Source: Siphonodentalium dalli | Lineage: Eukaryota; Mollusca; Scaphopoda; Gadilida; Siphonodentaliidae | Reading direction: 5' to 3' | DNA length: 64,000 bases | Assembly: GCA_032622095.1 (NCBI GenBank) | Contig: CP136061.1 | Coordinates: 10,307,287 to 10,371,286 of the forward strand | Part shown: one piece after another, positions 44,401 to 56,960 of the stretch | Position numbering within the stretch: the first letter of the stretch is position 1 | How the letters are laid out: every line of letters begins with the position of its first letter | Made by a program: the position numbers and the translations under genes | Notes under the pieces: generated by a model | What the model saw: only the letters and a program-made list of their open reading frames with translations | What the model was told of the DNA's origin: nothing | The model's database searches: none

Positions 44401-45690
44401 GACATATGTAGATATTCATTATAGCTAGACGATTCCCGTAAAAGCAACATAAAAGAACGCTCTTTATTGTTTATTAATATAATTAATTTTAAGTGTGAAC
44501 ATTGTGAGTAACTATAAGTGATAAGAGCTGTGTATACGCTGAGAGAACAGAGCCTGGACATATGTAGATATTCATTATAGCTAGACGATTCACGTAAAAG
44601 CAACGTAAAAGAACGCTCTTTATTGTTTATTAATTTAATTAATTTTAAGTTTGAACATTGTGAGTAACTATAAGTGAGAAGAGTATTGTATACGCTGACA
44701 GAACAGAGCCTGGACATATGGAGATCAACATTATAGCTAGATGATTCCAGTAAAATCAACATAAAAGAACGCTCTTTATTGTTTATTAATATAACTAATT
44801 TTAAGTCTGAACATTGTGAGTAACTTTAAGAGAAACGAGCTGTCTATACACTGAGAGAACAGAGCCTGGGCATATGTAGATCTACATTATAGCTAGACGA
44901 TTCCAGTAAAATCAACATAAAGGAACGCTCTTTATTGTTTATTAATACAATTAATTTTAAGTTTGAACATTGTGAGTAACTTTAAGAGAAACGAGCTGTC
45001 TATACACTGAGAGAAGAGATCCTGGACATATGTAGATATTCATTATAGCTAGACGATTCAAATAAAAGCAACGTAAAAGAACGCTCTTTATTGTTTATTA
45101 ATATAACTAATTTTAAGTTTGAACATTGTGAGTAACTATAAGTGAGAAGAGCTGTATATACGCTGACAGAACAGAGCCTGGACATATGTAGATATTCAGT
45201 ATAGCTAGACGGTTCCCGTAAAAGCAACGTAAAATAACGCTCTTTGTTGTTTATTAATATAACTAATTTTAAGTTTGAACATTGTGAGTAACTTTAAGAG
45301 AAACGAGTCTATACGCTGAGAGAACTGAGACTGGACATATGTAGATCTTCATTATAGCTAGACGATTCACGTAAAAGCAACGTAAAATAACGCTCTTCGT
45401 TGTTTATTAATATAATTAATTTTAAGTTTGAACATTGTGAGTAACTATAAGTGTGAAGAGCTGTATATACGCTGATAGAACAGATCCTGGACATATGTAG
45501 ATATTCATTATAGCTAGACGATTCCCGTAAAAGCAACGTAAAAGAACGCTCTTTATTGTTTATTAATATAATTAATTTTAAGTTTGAACAATGTGAGTAA
45601 CTATAAGTGAGAAGAGCTGTGTATACAATGAGAGAACAGAACCTGGGCATATGTAGATATGCATTATCATGATTATAGCGAGAGTACTAT
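41480..45690. repeat. 156-bp satellite
   Basis: About 27 copies. The unit holds 'gctagacgattcccgtaaaa', 'gaacgctctttattgtttat', 'aatataattaattttaagtt', 'gaacattgtgagtaactata' and 'acagagcctggacatatg'. As 156 is a multiple of 3, long minus-strand frames appear (LLLRESSSYNEYLHM...). They are not genes. A last relic is at 45812-45835. Confidence 0.97.
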
Positions 45691-46260
45691 CGTAGAATCA
45701 ACTATGTCGATTGTTTTGTCCCATGCTGATGATTGAAATATATTATCAATACAGACAAAACTTTGCCCATGCACAAACGCTCTGTCAGTACTATACATAA
45801 GGATACATTTAAAATAACGCTCTTTATTATTTCGTATAATGTGGGAAAAGGGACCTTAATGCTTTATTTCAGATGCGGTAATCAATACATTCCGAAACTA
45901 ATATAATTAATCCGATATCTCTATCAGATCGTATCTAGGTGCATATATACCGCGAGCCAAATTCCATTCAGGGTTTACCTCCCTTGATGACTCGGCAAGA
46001 CCGCTGGTACCGGCGACATTTGATCCACATTTGGTGGACTTCCGCGATACAAATATATACACTAAGCGAACAGAGCAACATGTTGGCATTATTAAACATA
46101 AGAAATATCGAAAAACAGATGTGTAATTTCGTACCTTAAGTCAGGAAAGTCCCTCTAGAACCAAAGAACTATATATATTGCGAAACGGTGTGGTTTGGTT
46201 CTCCGATTATTTTATCAACACAAATGTATAAACGCACATGGACGACAATGTCACGCCAAC
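45691..46260. other. intronic, no gene recognised
   Basis: Open frames at 45907-46139 on both strands lack recognisable domains. Confidence 0.5.
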
Positions 46261-46261
46261 A

Positions 46262-46326
46262 CGGTGGCAAGTCAAACATAAGAGTTCAAGTCAAACATAA
46301 GAGTTCAAGTCAAACATAAGAGTTCT
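46262..46326. repeat. 19-bp triplicate
   Basis: 'caagtcaaacataagagtt' three times. Confidence 0.95.
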
Positions 46327-46363
46327 AATTTGCTGCAATGTTGACTAGTAACTTGCGAAAAGC

Positions 46364-47742
46364 GTCACCATTCTACCGCTCTGATCCTGTATTCTACCGC
46401 TCTGATCCTGTATTCTACCGCACTGATCCTGTATTCTACCGCTCTGATCCTGTATTCTGTAAGCGTCACCATTCTACCGCTCTGATCCTGTTTTCTACCG
46501 CTCTGATCCTGTATTCTGTCACTAAGCGTCACCATTCTACCGCTCTGATCCTGTATTCTGTCACTAAGCGTCACCATTCTACAGCTCTGATCCTGTATTC
46601 TGTCACTAAGCGTCACCATTCTACCGCTCTGATCCTGTATTCTGTCACTAAGCGTCACCATTCTACCTCTCTGATCCTGTATTCTGCCACTAAGCGTCAC
46701 CATTCTACCGCTCTGATCCTGTATTATGTCACTAAGCGTCACCATTCTACCGCTCTGATCCTGTATTCTGTCACTAGGCGTCACAATTCTACCGCTCTGA
46801 TCCTGTATTCTGTCACAAAGCGTCACCATTCTACCGCTCTGATCCTGTATTCTGTCACTAAGCGTCATCATTCTACCGCTCTGATCCTGTATTCTGTCAC
46901 TAAGCGTCACCATTCTACAGCTCTGATCCTGTATTCTGTCACTAAGCGTCATCATTCTACCGCTCTGATCCTGTATTCTGTCACTAAGCGTCACCATTCT
47001 ACCTCTCTGATCCTGTATTCTGCCACTAAGCGTCACCATTCTACCGCTCTGATCCTGTATTATGTCACTAAGCGTCACCATTCTACCGCTCTGATCCTGT
47101 ATTCTGTCACTAGGCGTCACCATTCTACCGCTCTGATCCTGTATTCTGTCACAAAGTGTCACCATTCTACCGCTCTGATCCTGTATTCTGTCACTAAGCG
47201 TCATCATTCTACCGCTCTGATCCTGTATTCTGTCACTAAGCGTCACCATTCTACCGCTCTGATCCTGTATTCTGTCACTAAGCGTCATCATTCTACCGCT
47301 CTGATCCTGTATTCTGTCACTAAGCGTCACCATTCTACCGCTCTGATCCTGTATTCTGTCACTAAGCGTCATCATTCTACCGCTCTGATCCTGTATTCTG
47401 TCACTAAGCGTCACCATTCTACCGCTCTGATCCTGTATTCTGTCACTAAGCGTCATCATTCTACCGCTCTGATCCTGTATTCTGTCACAAAGCGTCACCA
47501 TTCTACCGTTCTGATCCTGTATTCTGTCACTAAGCGTCACCATTCTACCGCTCTGATCCTGTATTCTGTCACTAAGCGTCACCATTCTACCTCTCTGATC
47601 CTGTATTCTGTCACTAAGCGTCACCATTCTACCGCTCTGATCCTGTATTCTGTCACTAAGCGTCACCATTCTACCGCTCTGATCCTGTATTCTGTCACTA
47701 AGCGTCACCATTCTACCGCTCTGATCCTGTATTCTGTCATTA
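46364..47742. repeat. 42-bp satellite
   Basis: About 33 copies of 'attctaccgctctgatcctg', 'tattctgtcactaagcgtca', 'cc'. The first 90 bp use only the 21-bp half 'attctaccgctctgatcctgt'. Variant units recur 336 bp (8 units) apart (46721 and 47057). Both strands are open for more than 440 codons because the unit is a multiple of 3. Confidence 0.97.
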
Positions 47743-48081
47743 AGTTTTTAGTTTGGGAATTGTTCTCAAAGCACATAGCAAATTTGACTTTCGGGCGATT
47801 GTTTTTCGCCATTTTTGCTGGAGTCAGAAAGGAAGCATGTCTGGTAGAGATTGGATCGCGGTCTCGCCATTTTGTCTGGAAAAACCGGCGCTAAATATAG
47901 AAAAGGACTGAATTTTTTTTTTATTATAATATTCTTTAAAATTTTATCATTTTTTCTTTACATTCTTTAACAATTTTATCATTTTATCATTTTTTTCTTA
48001 CATTCTTCTGCATTCTTGATAAATTTTTATATTTAAATTAAAAAAAAAAAATTCTTACATTCTTTAACAATTATAAAAAAT
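47743..48081. other. intronic, A/T-rich spacer
   Basis: After a short unique stretch, repeated 'ttttatcattttt(t)cttacattctt' motifs lead into a hairpin element. These are the spacer motifs of the hairpin MITEs. Confidence 0.6.
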
Positions 48082-48182
48082 AATATAAAATTTGTTACGC
48101 CAATGCATTCTCTTATATGTGCGAGGCGACCGATGGTCGACTCGCATATATCTGTATGAGAGAATGCATTGGCACAGGGTTT
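48082..48182 (+). mobile_element. solo hairpin cassette
   Basis: 'gttacgccaatgcattctct' ... 'cgaccgatggtcgactcgca' ... 'gagaatgcattggcacaggg', with a 7-base insertion in one arm. Neither family's outer terminus is recognisable on the right. Confidence 0.8.
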
Positions 48183-48489
48183 TCTATAGCTCTAGCCATG
48201 AAAGAGTTAAAGCTGGAATATTCTCCTCGTAAAACCAACTTCGTAGATTTTATGTCGGGTTTAGTCGGGGGAGATTATTTCGATGAAGTCTCGAGACGCA
48301 GTCAATGCGTTTCACTTCATCAAAGGCTGGTGTGATATCTTCGACGCATATCTGTGGCGTTGTTCCAGTCTGGCTGGGACCAATGGCCCCTTTATATGTT
48401 TGTTATATCCAGCCCACGAAATCAGAATTACACATAACCAAACAACTACCTCCTCGAATCAATTACTAAAGGTATGACACAGTGGGAGT
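48183..48489. other. intronic, no gene recognised
   Basis: Two short plus-strand frames without known domains. Confidence 0.5.
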
Positions 48490-48905
48490 AAGAGCCAGAA
48501 TCATCCGAGCATTGAGTTAATTGCACCCGAATAATCTCTAAAAATAACAGAACTTCTTTGATTATTTCGAGTGGTCAAAATTAAACTGTAGTATAACATA
48601 GAGTATCATGCAATTTAGTGGTTTTGTCTCGAAAGACGATTACTTAACTCCTGAGTCGACTCTGTAATGGGTATCACCGTTACAAGCACCATCAGAAGGA
48701 AATTACTTAACCCATTCTATACTAAATGGATTATCCCTTTATGGAGCCCCAAACAGAGAGGATAATACACTGATGACTGTCGGCTGCTTGGGTCCATGTG
48801 AGGCTCCATACGGGAGATTTAACCATTTCTACACTAAATGGATTATCCCAGTCAGTTAAAGATACATAATCCCAATTTTCCTGCAACAAAAGCTGTAGTG
48901 AACAT
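48490..48905. repeat. dispersed 'aacagaacttctttga' family copy
   Basis: Matches 27420-27665 over long blocks ('tttcgagtggtcaaaattaa', 'aagcaccatcagaagga'), and includes a 'cagccgacagtcatcag'-like module in reverse (48765-48830) with 'tatggagccccaaacagag'. Confidence 0.75.
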
Positions 48906-48916
48906 TCAAGTGCATA

Positions 48917-49030
48917 TGTGACCCGCCATATCAAATCCAGTCGTAAGTCGGGATTTATTTTACCCTGTGCCAATGCATTCTCTTATATATATAAGAGAAT
49001 GCATTGGCCTAACAATTTTTTACAATTTTA
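48917..49030 (+). mobile_element. hairpin MITE, family 1, left end, loop deleted
   Basis: Left terminus complete, but the hairpin has lost its centre: 'gcattctcttatatatataa' then 'gagaatgcattggcctaaca'. This gives a continuous perfect palindrome. Confidence 0.88.
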
Positions 49031-49400
49031 CATATTAGAGCTGATAGTGGTTAACATTATATTTCATATTAGAGCTGATAGTGGTTAACATTATATTTCA
49101 TATTAGAGCTGATAGTGGTTAACATTATATTTCATATTAGAGCTGATAGTGGTTAACATTATATTTAGTTATTAATAGATTCTGATAACTAAAGTATCTT
49201 TTGAATAAATGTTACGGTTGTTGGAATCTGATGATACGGGGACCATCGAATCGGATATGATGATACGGGGACCATCAAATCGGATATGATGATACGGGGA
49301 CCATCGAATCGGATATGACGATACGGGGACCATCGAATCGGATATGTACCTTTAAACAGTGTATATTGTGATGGTCTATTATCGATTTGGGGGATGTTAC
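49031..49400. repeat. dispersed family copy with two nested quadruplications
   Basis: A 34-bp piece ('tattagagctgatagtggtt', 'aacattatatttca') is repeated 4 times at 49033-49168. A 29-bp piece ('gatgatacggggaccatcga', 'atcggatat') is repeated 4 times at 49228-49345. Both are internal parts of the dispersed repeat, expanded in place. Confidence 0.88.
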
Positions 49401-49406
49401 GGGTTA

Positions 49407-49818
49407 CAGTCGTAAGTCGGGATTTTTTTTACCCTGTGCCAATACATTCTCTTATATATGCGAGTCGACCATAGGTCGCCTCGTATATATAAGAGAATGC
49501 ATTGGCCTAACAATTTTTTACAATTTTAATAATTTTTTCATGTATTCTTTAACAATTTTATAATTTCACCCATACAGAGTCCCAGACAAACACGAGCAGA
49601 CGACACTCTTCTATATGCTTCTATATATGTGTGGGGCTCCCTGCAGGGTAATGGATGTTTTTTATTTTATGTCCTAAAAATTGTGAGAAACATTTATTTA
49701 AAAAACATGATAAAAAATTGTTAGGCCAATGCATTCTCTTATATATGCGAGGCGACCTATGGTCTACTCGCATATATAAGAGAATGTATTGGCACAGGGT
49801 AAAAAAAATCCCGACTTC
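49407..49818 (-). mobile_element. hairpin MITE, family 1, near-complete, interior inverted
   Basis: Both inverted repeats with hairpins (about 49437-49505 and 49724-49795). The interior reads 'gagcagacgacact' then 'ccctgcagggtaatgg', i.e. opposite to the 22480 copy. The outermost 'tgtgacccgcc' ends are missing. Confidence 0.87.
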
Positions 49819-49974
49819 CGAAGAATGATGTTACACTGGCAAGTTTGCACGGCATTTTTGCAGTCATTTTCTTATAGAAAATCCTATGCCAGAATATGAA
49901 CGTCATTCACCCAATAGAATGCATCTTTACCAAAGTTACGACATGAGAAGCACACTCCTGCAATGAGCTAAATG
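49819..49974. repeat. dispersed family fragment
   Basis: 'cagtcattttcttatagaaa' and 'atcctatgccagaatat' match 27330-27365. Confidence 0.7.
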
Positions 49975-52608
49975 TACATAATCCGATCAGACGCTCCTAA
50001 ATTAAAGATACTCAATCCGATCAGACGCTCCTAAATTAAAGGTACTCAATCCGATCAGACGCTCCTAAATTAAAGATACTCAATCCGATCAGACGCTCCT
50101 AAATTAAAGGTACTCAATCCGATCAGACGCTCATAAATTAAAGGTACTCAATCCGATCAGACGCTCCTAAATTAAAGGTACTCAATCCGATCAGACGCTC
50201 CTAAATTAAAGGTACTCAATCCGATCAGACGCTCATAAATTAAAGATACTCAATCCGATCAGACGCTCCTAAATTAAAGATACTCAATCCGATCAGACGC
50301 TCCTAAATTAAAGGTACTCAATCCGATCAGACGCTCCTAAATTAAAGGTACTCAATCCGATCAGACGCTCCTAAATTAAAGGTACTCAATCCGATCAGAC
50401 GCTCCTAAATTAAAGATACTCAATCCGATCAGACGCTCCTAAATTAAAGATACTCAATCCGATCAGACGCTCCTAAATTAAAGATACTCAATCCGATCAG
50501 ACGCTCCTAAATTAAAGATACTCAATCCGATCAGACGCTCCTAAATTAAAGATACTCAATCCGATCAGACGCTCCTAAATTAAAGATACTCAATCCGATC
50601 AGACGCTCCTAAATTAAAGATACTCAATCCGATCAGACGCTCCTAAATTAAAGATACTCAATCCGATCAGACGCTCCTAAATTAAAGGTACTCAATCCGA
50701 TCAGACGCTCCTAAATTAAAGATACTCAATCCGATCAGACGCTCCTAAATTAAAGGTACTCAATCCGATCAGACGCTCCTAAATTAAAGATACTCAATCC
50801 GATCAGACGCTCCTAAATTAAAGATATTCAATCCGATCAGACGCTCCTAAATTAAAGATACTCAATCCGATCAGACGCTCCTAAATTAAAGGTACTCAAT
50901 CCGATCAGACGCTCCTAAATTAAAGGTACTCAATCCGATCAGACGCTCCTAAATTAAAGGTACTCAATCCGATCAGACGCTCCTAAATTAAAGATACTCA
51001 ATCCGATCAGACGCTCCTAAATTAAAGGTACTCAATCCGATCAGACGCTCCTAAATTAAAGGTACTCAATCCGATCAGACGCTCCTAAATTAAAGGTACT
51101 CAATCCGATCAGACGCTCCTAAATTAAAGATACTCAATCCGATCAGACGCTCCTAAATTAAAGATACTCAATCCGATCAGACGCTCCTAAATTAAAGATA
51201 CTCAATCCGATCAGACGCTCCTAAATTAAAGATACTCAATCCGATCAGACGCTCCTAAATTAAAGATACTCAATCCGATCAGACGCTCCTAAATTAAAGA
51301 TACTCAATCCGATCAGACGCTCCTAAATTAAAGATACTCAATCCGATCAGACGCTCCTAAATTAAAGATACTCAATCCGATCAGACGCTCATAAATTAAA
51401 GATACTCAATCCGATCAGACGCTCCTAAATTAAAGATACTCAATCCGATCAGACGCTCCTAAATTAAAGGTACTCAATCCGATCAGACGCTCCTAAATTA
51501 AAGGTACTCAATCCGATCAGACGCTCCTAAATTAAAGATACTCAATCCGATCAGACGCTCCTAAATTAAAGATACACAATCCGATCAGACGCTCCTAAAT
51601 TAAAGGTACTCAATCCGATCAGACGCTCCTAAATTAAAGGTACTCAATCCGATCAGACGCTCCTAAATTAAAGATACTCAATCCGATCAGACGCTCATAA
51701 ATTAAAGATACTCAATCCGATCAGACGCTCATAAATTAAAGATACTCAATCCGATCAGACGCTCCTAAATTAAAGGTACTCAATCCGATCAGACGCTCCT
51801 AAATTAAAGATACACAATCCGATCAGACGCTCCTAAATTAAAGATACACAATCCGATCAGACGCTCCTAAATTAAAGATACTCAATCCGATCAGACGCTC
51901 CTAAATTAAAGATACTCAATCCGATCAGACTCTCCTAAATTAAAGATACACAATCCGATCAGACGCTCCTAAATTAAAGATACTCAATCCGATCAGACGC
52001 TCCTAAATTAAAGATACACAATCCGATCAGACGCTCCTAAATTAAAGATACTCAATCCGATCAGACGCTCCTAAATTAAAGATACTCAATCCGATCAGAC
52101 GCTCCTAAATTAACGCTCCTAAATTAACGCTCCTAAATTAAAGATACTCAATCCGATCAGACTCTCCTAAATTAAAGATACTCAATCCGATCAGACGCTC
52201 CTAAATTAACGCTCCTAAATTAACGCTCCTAAATTAAAGATACTCATCCGATCAGACGCTCCTAAATTAACGCTCCTAAATTAACGCTCCTAAATTAAAG
52301 GTACTCAATCCGATCAGACGCTCCTAAATTAAAGATACTCAATCCGATCAGACGCTCCTAAATTAAAGATACTCAATCCGATCGGACGCTCCTAAATTAA
52401 CGCTCCTAAATTAACGCTCCTAAATTAAAGATACTCAATCCGATCAGACGCTCCTAAATTAAAGATACTCAATCCGATCAGACGCTCCTAAATTAACGCT
52501 CCTAAATTAACGCTCCTAAATTAAAGATTCTCAATCCGATCAGACGCTCCTAAATTAAAGATACTCAATCCGATCAGACGCTCCTAAATTAACACTCCTA
52601 AATTACTG
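49975..52608. repeat. 34-bp satellite grown from the dispersed family
   Basis: About 77 copies of 'gatactcaatccgatcagac' plus 'gctcctaaattaaa'. The last part mixes in 14-bp triplets 'acgctcctaaatta' (five places, 52108-52510). The array passes without a break into 'cactcctaaattactgtttc' then 'tttgacttcaggggtaaa', the body of the dispersed repeat whose head reads 'ataatccgaattaacgctcc'. Confidence 0.96.
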
Positions 52609-52874
52609 TTTCTTTGACTTCAGGGGTAAAAATATTTGATTCGAGTCGAGGAACCTACCCATCAAAGCTCAGAGTGATCAGAAATCGATTTTTGAAGTTT
52701 GTTATTTCAATTGTTTATGGGCCAGAAACACGTGTTCAAGCGGACGGTCTTGTAGATAAAGATCGGTAACTCTAAAATCAAGTGGTTATTGAGTTCCTTC
52801 AATTGACCTGAATCATCTCTAAAAATAACAGAACTTTTTTGATAATTTCGAATGGTCAAAATTAAAGTGATGTG
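52596..52874. repeat. dispersed family copy at array edge
   Basis: Continues from the satellite through 'atttgattcgagtcgaggaa', 'agctcagagtgatcagaaat', and then 'aaataacagaact'. Parallels 55140-55330 and 31660-31790. Confidence 0.75.
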
Positions 52875-53222
52875 AAACACTCCGGTATGGTGATCAAACA
52901 GAAATGGAGATAATCTTGTTCAAAGTATTATTATTTTTACAAATAGTATATAAAATTGACAGCACACACCGTCAATCTTATATATTAATTAAATGCAGTG
53001 ACTCTTGATGGCGAAATCACCAATAGATGCGTCCCGAATCGAGAAGTAAATATGTACAATTTAGCGTAGGTCTGACGATGTTTTCTATGGAGTGGTACGG
53101 CCCATTTACTTCAAAGTTTCGGTGATGTTAGTAGAATGTTATATTCCTTCAGTTGGCATAGCGCCTGAATACTAACTTATCAGTTCCACGCACCCGAACA
53201 AGTACATAATATGTCTTTAAAC
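52875..53222. repeat. dispersed repeat, inverse of 25241-25625
   Basis: Reverse-complement partner, including 'cccgaatcgagaagtaaata' and 'ccttcagttggcatagcgcc'. Confidence 0.75.
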
Positions 53223-53397
53223 ATTTGTGCATGCCACCCTAACTCACATCCTAACCCGTCCACACCGTCCCATTGATGCCACCCTACATGAAACGATAAC
53301 ATTATGGAACTTACATAATATGTCTTGAAACTGGAGTATCCTCAGGATTAACAAGCGATTTAGAAAGACCATTAATTAAAGACCCACTTAATTTTCG

Positions 53398-54096
53398 AAC
53401 CCCAGATCACATTATATAAAATATATTCCATATCATATACCATGAACCTCCAGATCACATTATATAAAATATATACCATATAATATACCATGAACCCCCA
53501 GATCACATTATATAAAATATATACCATATCATATACCATGAACCCCCAGATCACATTATATAAAATATATACCATATTATATACCATGAACCCCCAGATC
53601 ACATTATATAAAATATATACCATATTATATACCATGAACCCCCAGATCACATTATATAAAATATATACCATATTATATACCATGAACCCCCAGATCACAT
53701 TATATAAAATATATACCATATCATATACCATGAACCCCCAGATCACATTATATAAAATATATACCATATTATATACCATGAACCCCCAGATCACATTATA
53801 TAAAATATATTCCATATTATATACCATGAACCCCCAGACCACATTATATACAATATATTCCATAGTATATACCATGAACCCCCAGACCACATTATATAAA
53901 ATATATGCCATATTATATACCATGAACCCCCAGACCACATTATATAAAATATATGCCATATTATATACCATGAACCCCCAGACCACATTATATAAAATAT
54001 ATGCCATATTATATACCATGAACCCTCAGATCACATTATATAAAATATATACCATATTATATACCATGAACCCCCAGACCATATTATATACCATTT
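53398..54096. repeat. 48-bp AT-rich minisatellite
   Basis: About 14 copies of 'atgaacccccagatcacatt', 'atataaaatatataccatat', 'tatatacc'. Units with 'gaccac' cluster at the right. Open on both strands; not coding. Confidence 0.96.
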
Positions 54097-54553
54097 GAAA
54101 GAGGAAGCTCCAAAACACTGTAATATCAACTTATCCGATGTAATAAACTGTGAACATGTTGTTTTTGTTGAGATACCGACGTGTTATTTGTGCTTAAGTT
54201 TCATCTGGTTTGTACAGCAAAGTGTATTATTTTAAATGGAAGGGGAATAACTCTATATATTAGTTTTAATTCTAGTGCATTCTGGAAGCGAGACGGGGAA
54301 AATGTTTTAATGATTTCAGTTATTTTCTATTACTCTGTGGGCACCTTCTGAGACACAGACGTCCCAAATGGTGAAGAATTATGGTATTTTAATCATATTC
54401 TATGTCATAGATTGTTATTGAAACCGTATATCAGGTCATTATAAAACAATTAATCGGTAACTCGAAAATTTGAGGGCCTTTAACTCTTGTGCCGACTCTG
54501 TAATGAGTATCACCGACACAAGCACAAAAAGAAGCACATTACTTAATACTAAA
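54097..54553. other. intronic, no gene recognised
   Basis: Its right end (54470-54553) is a fragment of the dispersed family ('gagtatcaccgacacaagca'). Confidence 0.55.
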
Positions 54554-55097
54554 TGTGACCCGCCATATCAAATCCAGTCGTATGTCGGGATTTTATTTAC
54601 CCTGTGCCAATGCATTCTCTTATGGTCGACTCGCATATATAAGAGAATGCATTGGCCTAACAATTTGTTATCAATTTTTTTTAAATAAAAGTGTTTCTTA
54701 CAATTTTTAGGACATAAAATAAAAAAACATCCATTACCCTGCAGGGAGCCCCACACATATATAGAAGCATATAGAAGAGTGTCGTCTGCTCATGTTTGTC
54801 TGGGACTCTGTATGGGTGAAATTATAACATTGTTAAAGAGTACAAGACAAAATTATTAAAATTGTAAAAAATTGTTAGGCCAATGCATTCTCTTATCAAT
54901 GCGAGGCGACCTATGGTTGACTCGCATATATAAGAGAATGCACTGGCACAGGGTAAAAAAATCCCGACTTACGACTGGATTTGATATGGCGGGTCTATTA
55001 ACCCATAGAGAGCCCCACACAGCCTGGAGCAGACGACACTATGTAGTGCATGCTTCCATCTGTGTGAGGCTCCCTGTGGGTTATATGGCGGGTCACA
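54554..55097 (+). mobile_element. hairpin MITE, family 1, with nested insertion
   Basis: Complete left end 'tgtgacccgccatatcaaat' and complete right end 'tatggcgggtcaca'. The left hairpin has lost about 25 bases. An 88-bp element sits in the right terminus at 54996-55083, flanked by two copies of 'tatggcgggtc'. Confidence 0.88.
54996..55083. mobile_element. 88-bp TAACCCA MITE, cagacgacac core
   Basis: 'tattaacccatagagagccc' ... 'gcagacgacactatgtagtg' ... 'ggctccctgtgggtta'. The flanking 11-bp direct repeat 'tatggcgggtc' could be its target duplication or come from unequal exchange. Confidence 0.75.
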
Positions 55098-55104
55098 TAT
55101 GGAT

Positions 55105-55565
55105 TTTCAAAGTCAGTTAAAGATACATAATCCGAATTAACGCTCCTAAATTACTATTTCTTATATTTGATTCGAGTCGATGAACTCACCCATCAAAGCT
55201 CAGAGTGATCAGATATCAATTTTTGAAGTTTGTTATTTCTCGAGATGTGCAATTATATGTGGCACAGAAACACGTGGTGAAACGAAGCGTCTCGGACAAA
55301 ATTGCGGATGAAGATGGAGAACTCTAAAATCAAGTGATAATATGGCCAAATTTCGTGATACTTAATTGATGATACGGCCATATTTTGTTGAACAAAATGT
55401 TGATAAATAACAAGTTTTAGGAAATTATATACCATAGTTGACAGTGGTTAGCATTGTTTTGTTGCCATTAATCGATTCTGATAACTAAAACGAATGTTGA
55501 AGATATGTTGTTGCATCTTGATGATATGGGAACCGTCTGATCGGATTGAGTACCTTTAACTTTGC
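55105..55565. repeat. dispersed family, longest single copy
   Basis: Runs 'agttaaagatacataatccg' - 'aattaacgctcctaaattac' - 'agctcagagtgatcagatat' - 'aacaaaatgttgataaataa' - 'attaatcgattctgataact'. No protein recognised. Confidence 0.75.
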
Positions 55566-55639
55566 TCCTCATTTTTCTCTTTGTTTCTCCTATTAAAGGG
55601 GTCATGGGTCAGAGCTAATTATTTGCTTGAATGGAAAAC

Positions 55640-56205
55640 GTAGAGATGTTATGGTTAACGTAGAGATGTTATGGTTAAAAATCGGACAAGGCATCTTTAA
55701 TTTAACGAGACAGATTCCATAATAGGCGATCGCATGCACACACAACACGTCCAACGAGACCCATTCCATAATAGGAAATCGCACATACACTATATCAACG
55801 AGACCCATTCCATAATAGGAAATCGCACATACACTATACCAACGAGACCCATTCCATAATATGCAATCGCACATACACTATACCAACGAGACCAATTCCA
55901 TAATAGGAAATCGCACATACAATATATAAACGAGACCCATTCCATAATAGGAAATCGCACATACACTATACCAACGAGACCAATTCCATAGTAGGAAATC
56001 GCACATAAAACATACAATATACAAACGAGACCCATTCCATAATAGGAAATCGCACATACAATATATCAACGGGACCAATTCTATGCAATCGCACATATAA
56101 TATATCAACGAGACCCATTCCATAATAGGAAATCACACATTCAGCATACAAACGAGACCCATTCCCATAGGAAATCGCACATACAATATACATAACATCG
56201 ACAAC
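55640..56205. repeat. 44-bp minisatellite
   Basis: About 11 copies of 'ccattccataataggaaatc', 'gcacatacactataccaacg', 'agac' from about 55707. A 20-bp duplication ('aacgtagagatgttatggtt') precedes it. Confidence 0.94.
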
Positions 56206-56262
56206 ACAAATATTTAGCAAAATGTTACCCAATATTTATGTTACGATCTTTCTTTGCAATAT

Positions 56263-56527
56263 TCCAGAACCATATTACAGAGCACAGGTATGTCAGAACC
56301 AGGTTACAGAGTACAGGTATGTCAGAACCATGTTACAGAGTACAGGTATGTCGCATGTTACAGAGTACAGGTATGTCAGAACCATGTTACAGAGTACAGG
56401 TATGTCAGAACCATGTTACAGAGTACAGGTATGTCGCATGTTACAGAGTACAGGTATGTCAGAACCAACGTTACAGAATACAGGTATGTCAGAACCATGT
56501 TACATAGTACAGGTATGTCGCATGTTC
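56263..56527. repeat. 29/25-bp minisatellite
   Basis: About ten copies of 'catgttacagagtacaggta' plus 'tgtcagaac', with shorter units lacking 'agaac' and reading 'tgtcg'. The long/short alternation is itself duplicated. Confidence 0.94.
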
Positions 56528-56960
56528 AAGTGCATTATATTGTGTTATGAATAGAAACTGTTAATTGGCATACAGGGACATAACTCTATTAATTGGCTTG
56601 CACTCAGTCCTATCAAGTCGTCAGTCTTTGTTCTAATTCGTCAAAGGGATTCTATGGCAGCTTATTATAAGCGTTGCCGCGCGAATGAGGAATTTCATAT
56701 TAAAACTTCTTTAAACCACAGTCCCTCTGTTCTCCTTATCTCCTTTTCTCCAAATACCGACAACAGGGGCAATAGGGGTTGAGGTGTTTAACCCTCAGAC
56801 CCCGCATCTTTGGTAAACATTTTCAACAACTGTAAATCGCAAGCATAACACAACATTCGATGAAAATTTTGCACCACATATATGTTGAAAATGTTCTCAT
56901 TGTTTGATTGTACAACCAGTAGTTTAGTGTGGCGGGAAATTTGTTGTTTTGAGACAGACG
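56528..56960. other. intronic, no gene recognised
   Basis: Nothing identified. Confidence 0.5.

Noticed and set aside
45907-46139. Overlapping 60-66-codon frames on both strands
   Set aside because: Considered as an exon of a second gene, but no recognisable protein and no consistent splice sites.
46338-47894. 518-codon plus frame and 448-codon minus frame overlapping
   Set aside because: Both come from a 42-bp repeat (multiple of 3 without stops); no non-repeat domain and both strands are equally open.
53372-54098. 215- and 202-codon frames on opposite strands
   Set aside because: 48-bp AT-rich repeat, no codon bias or domain.
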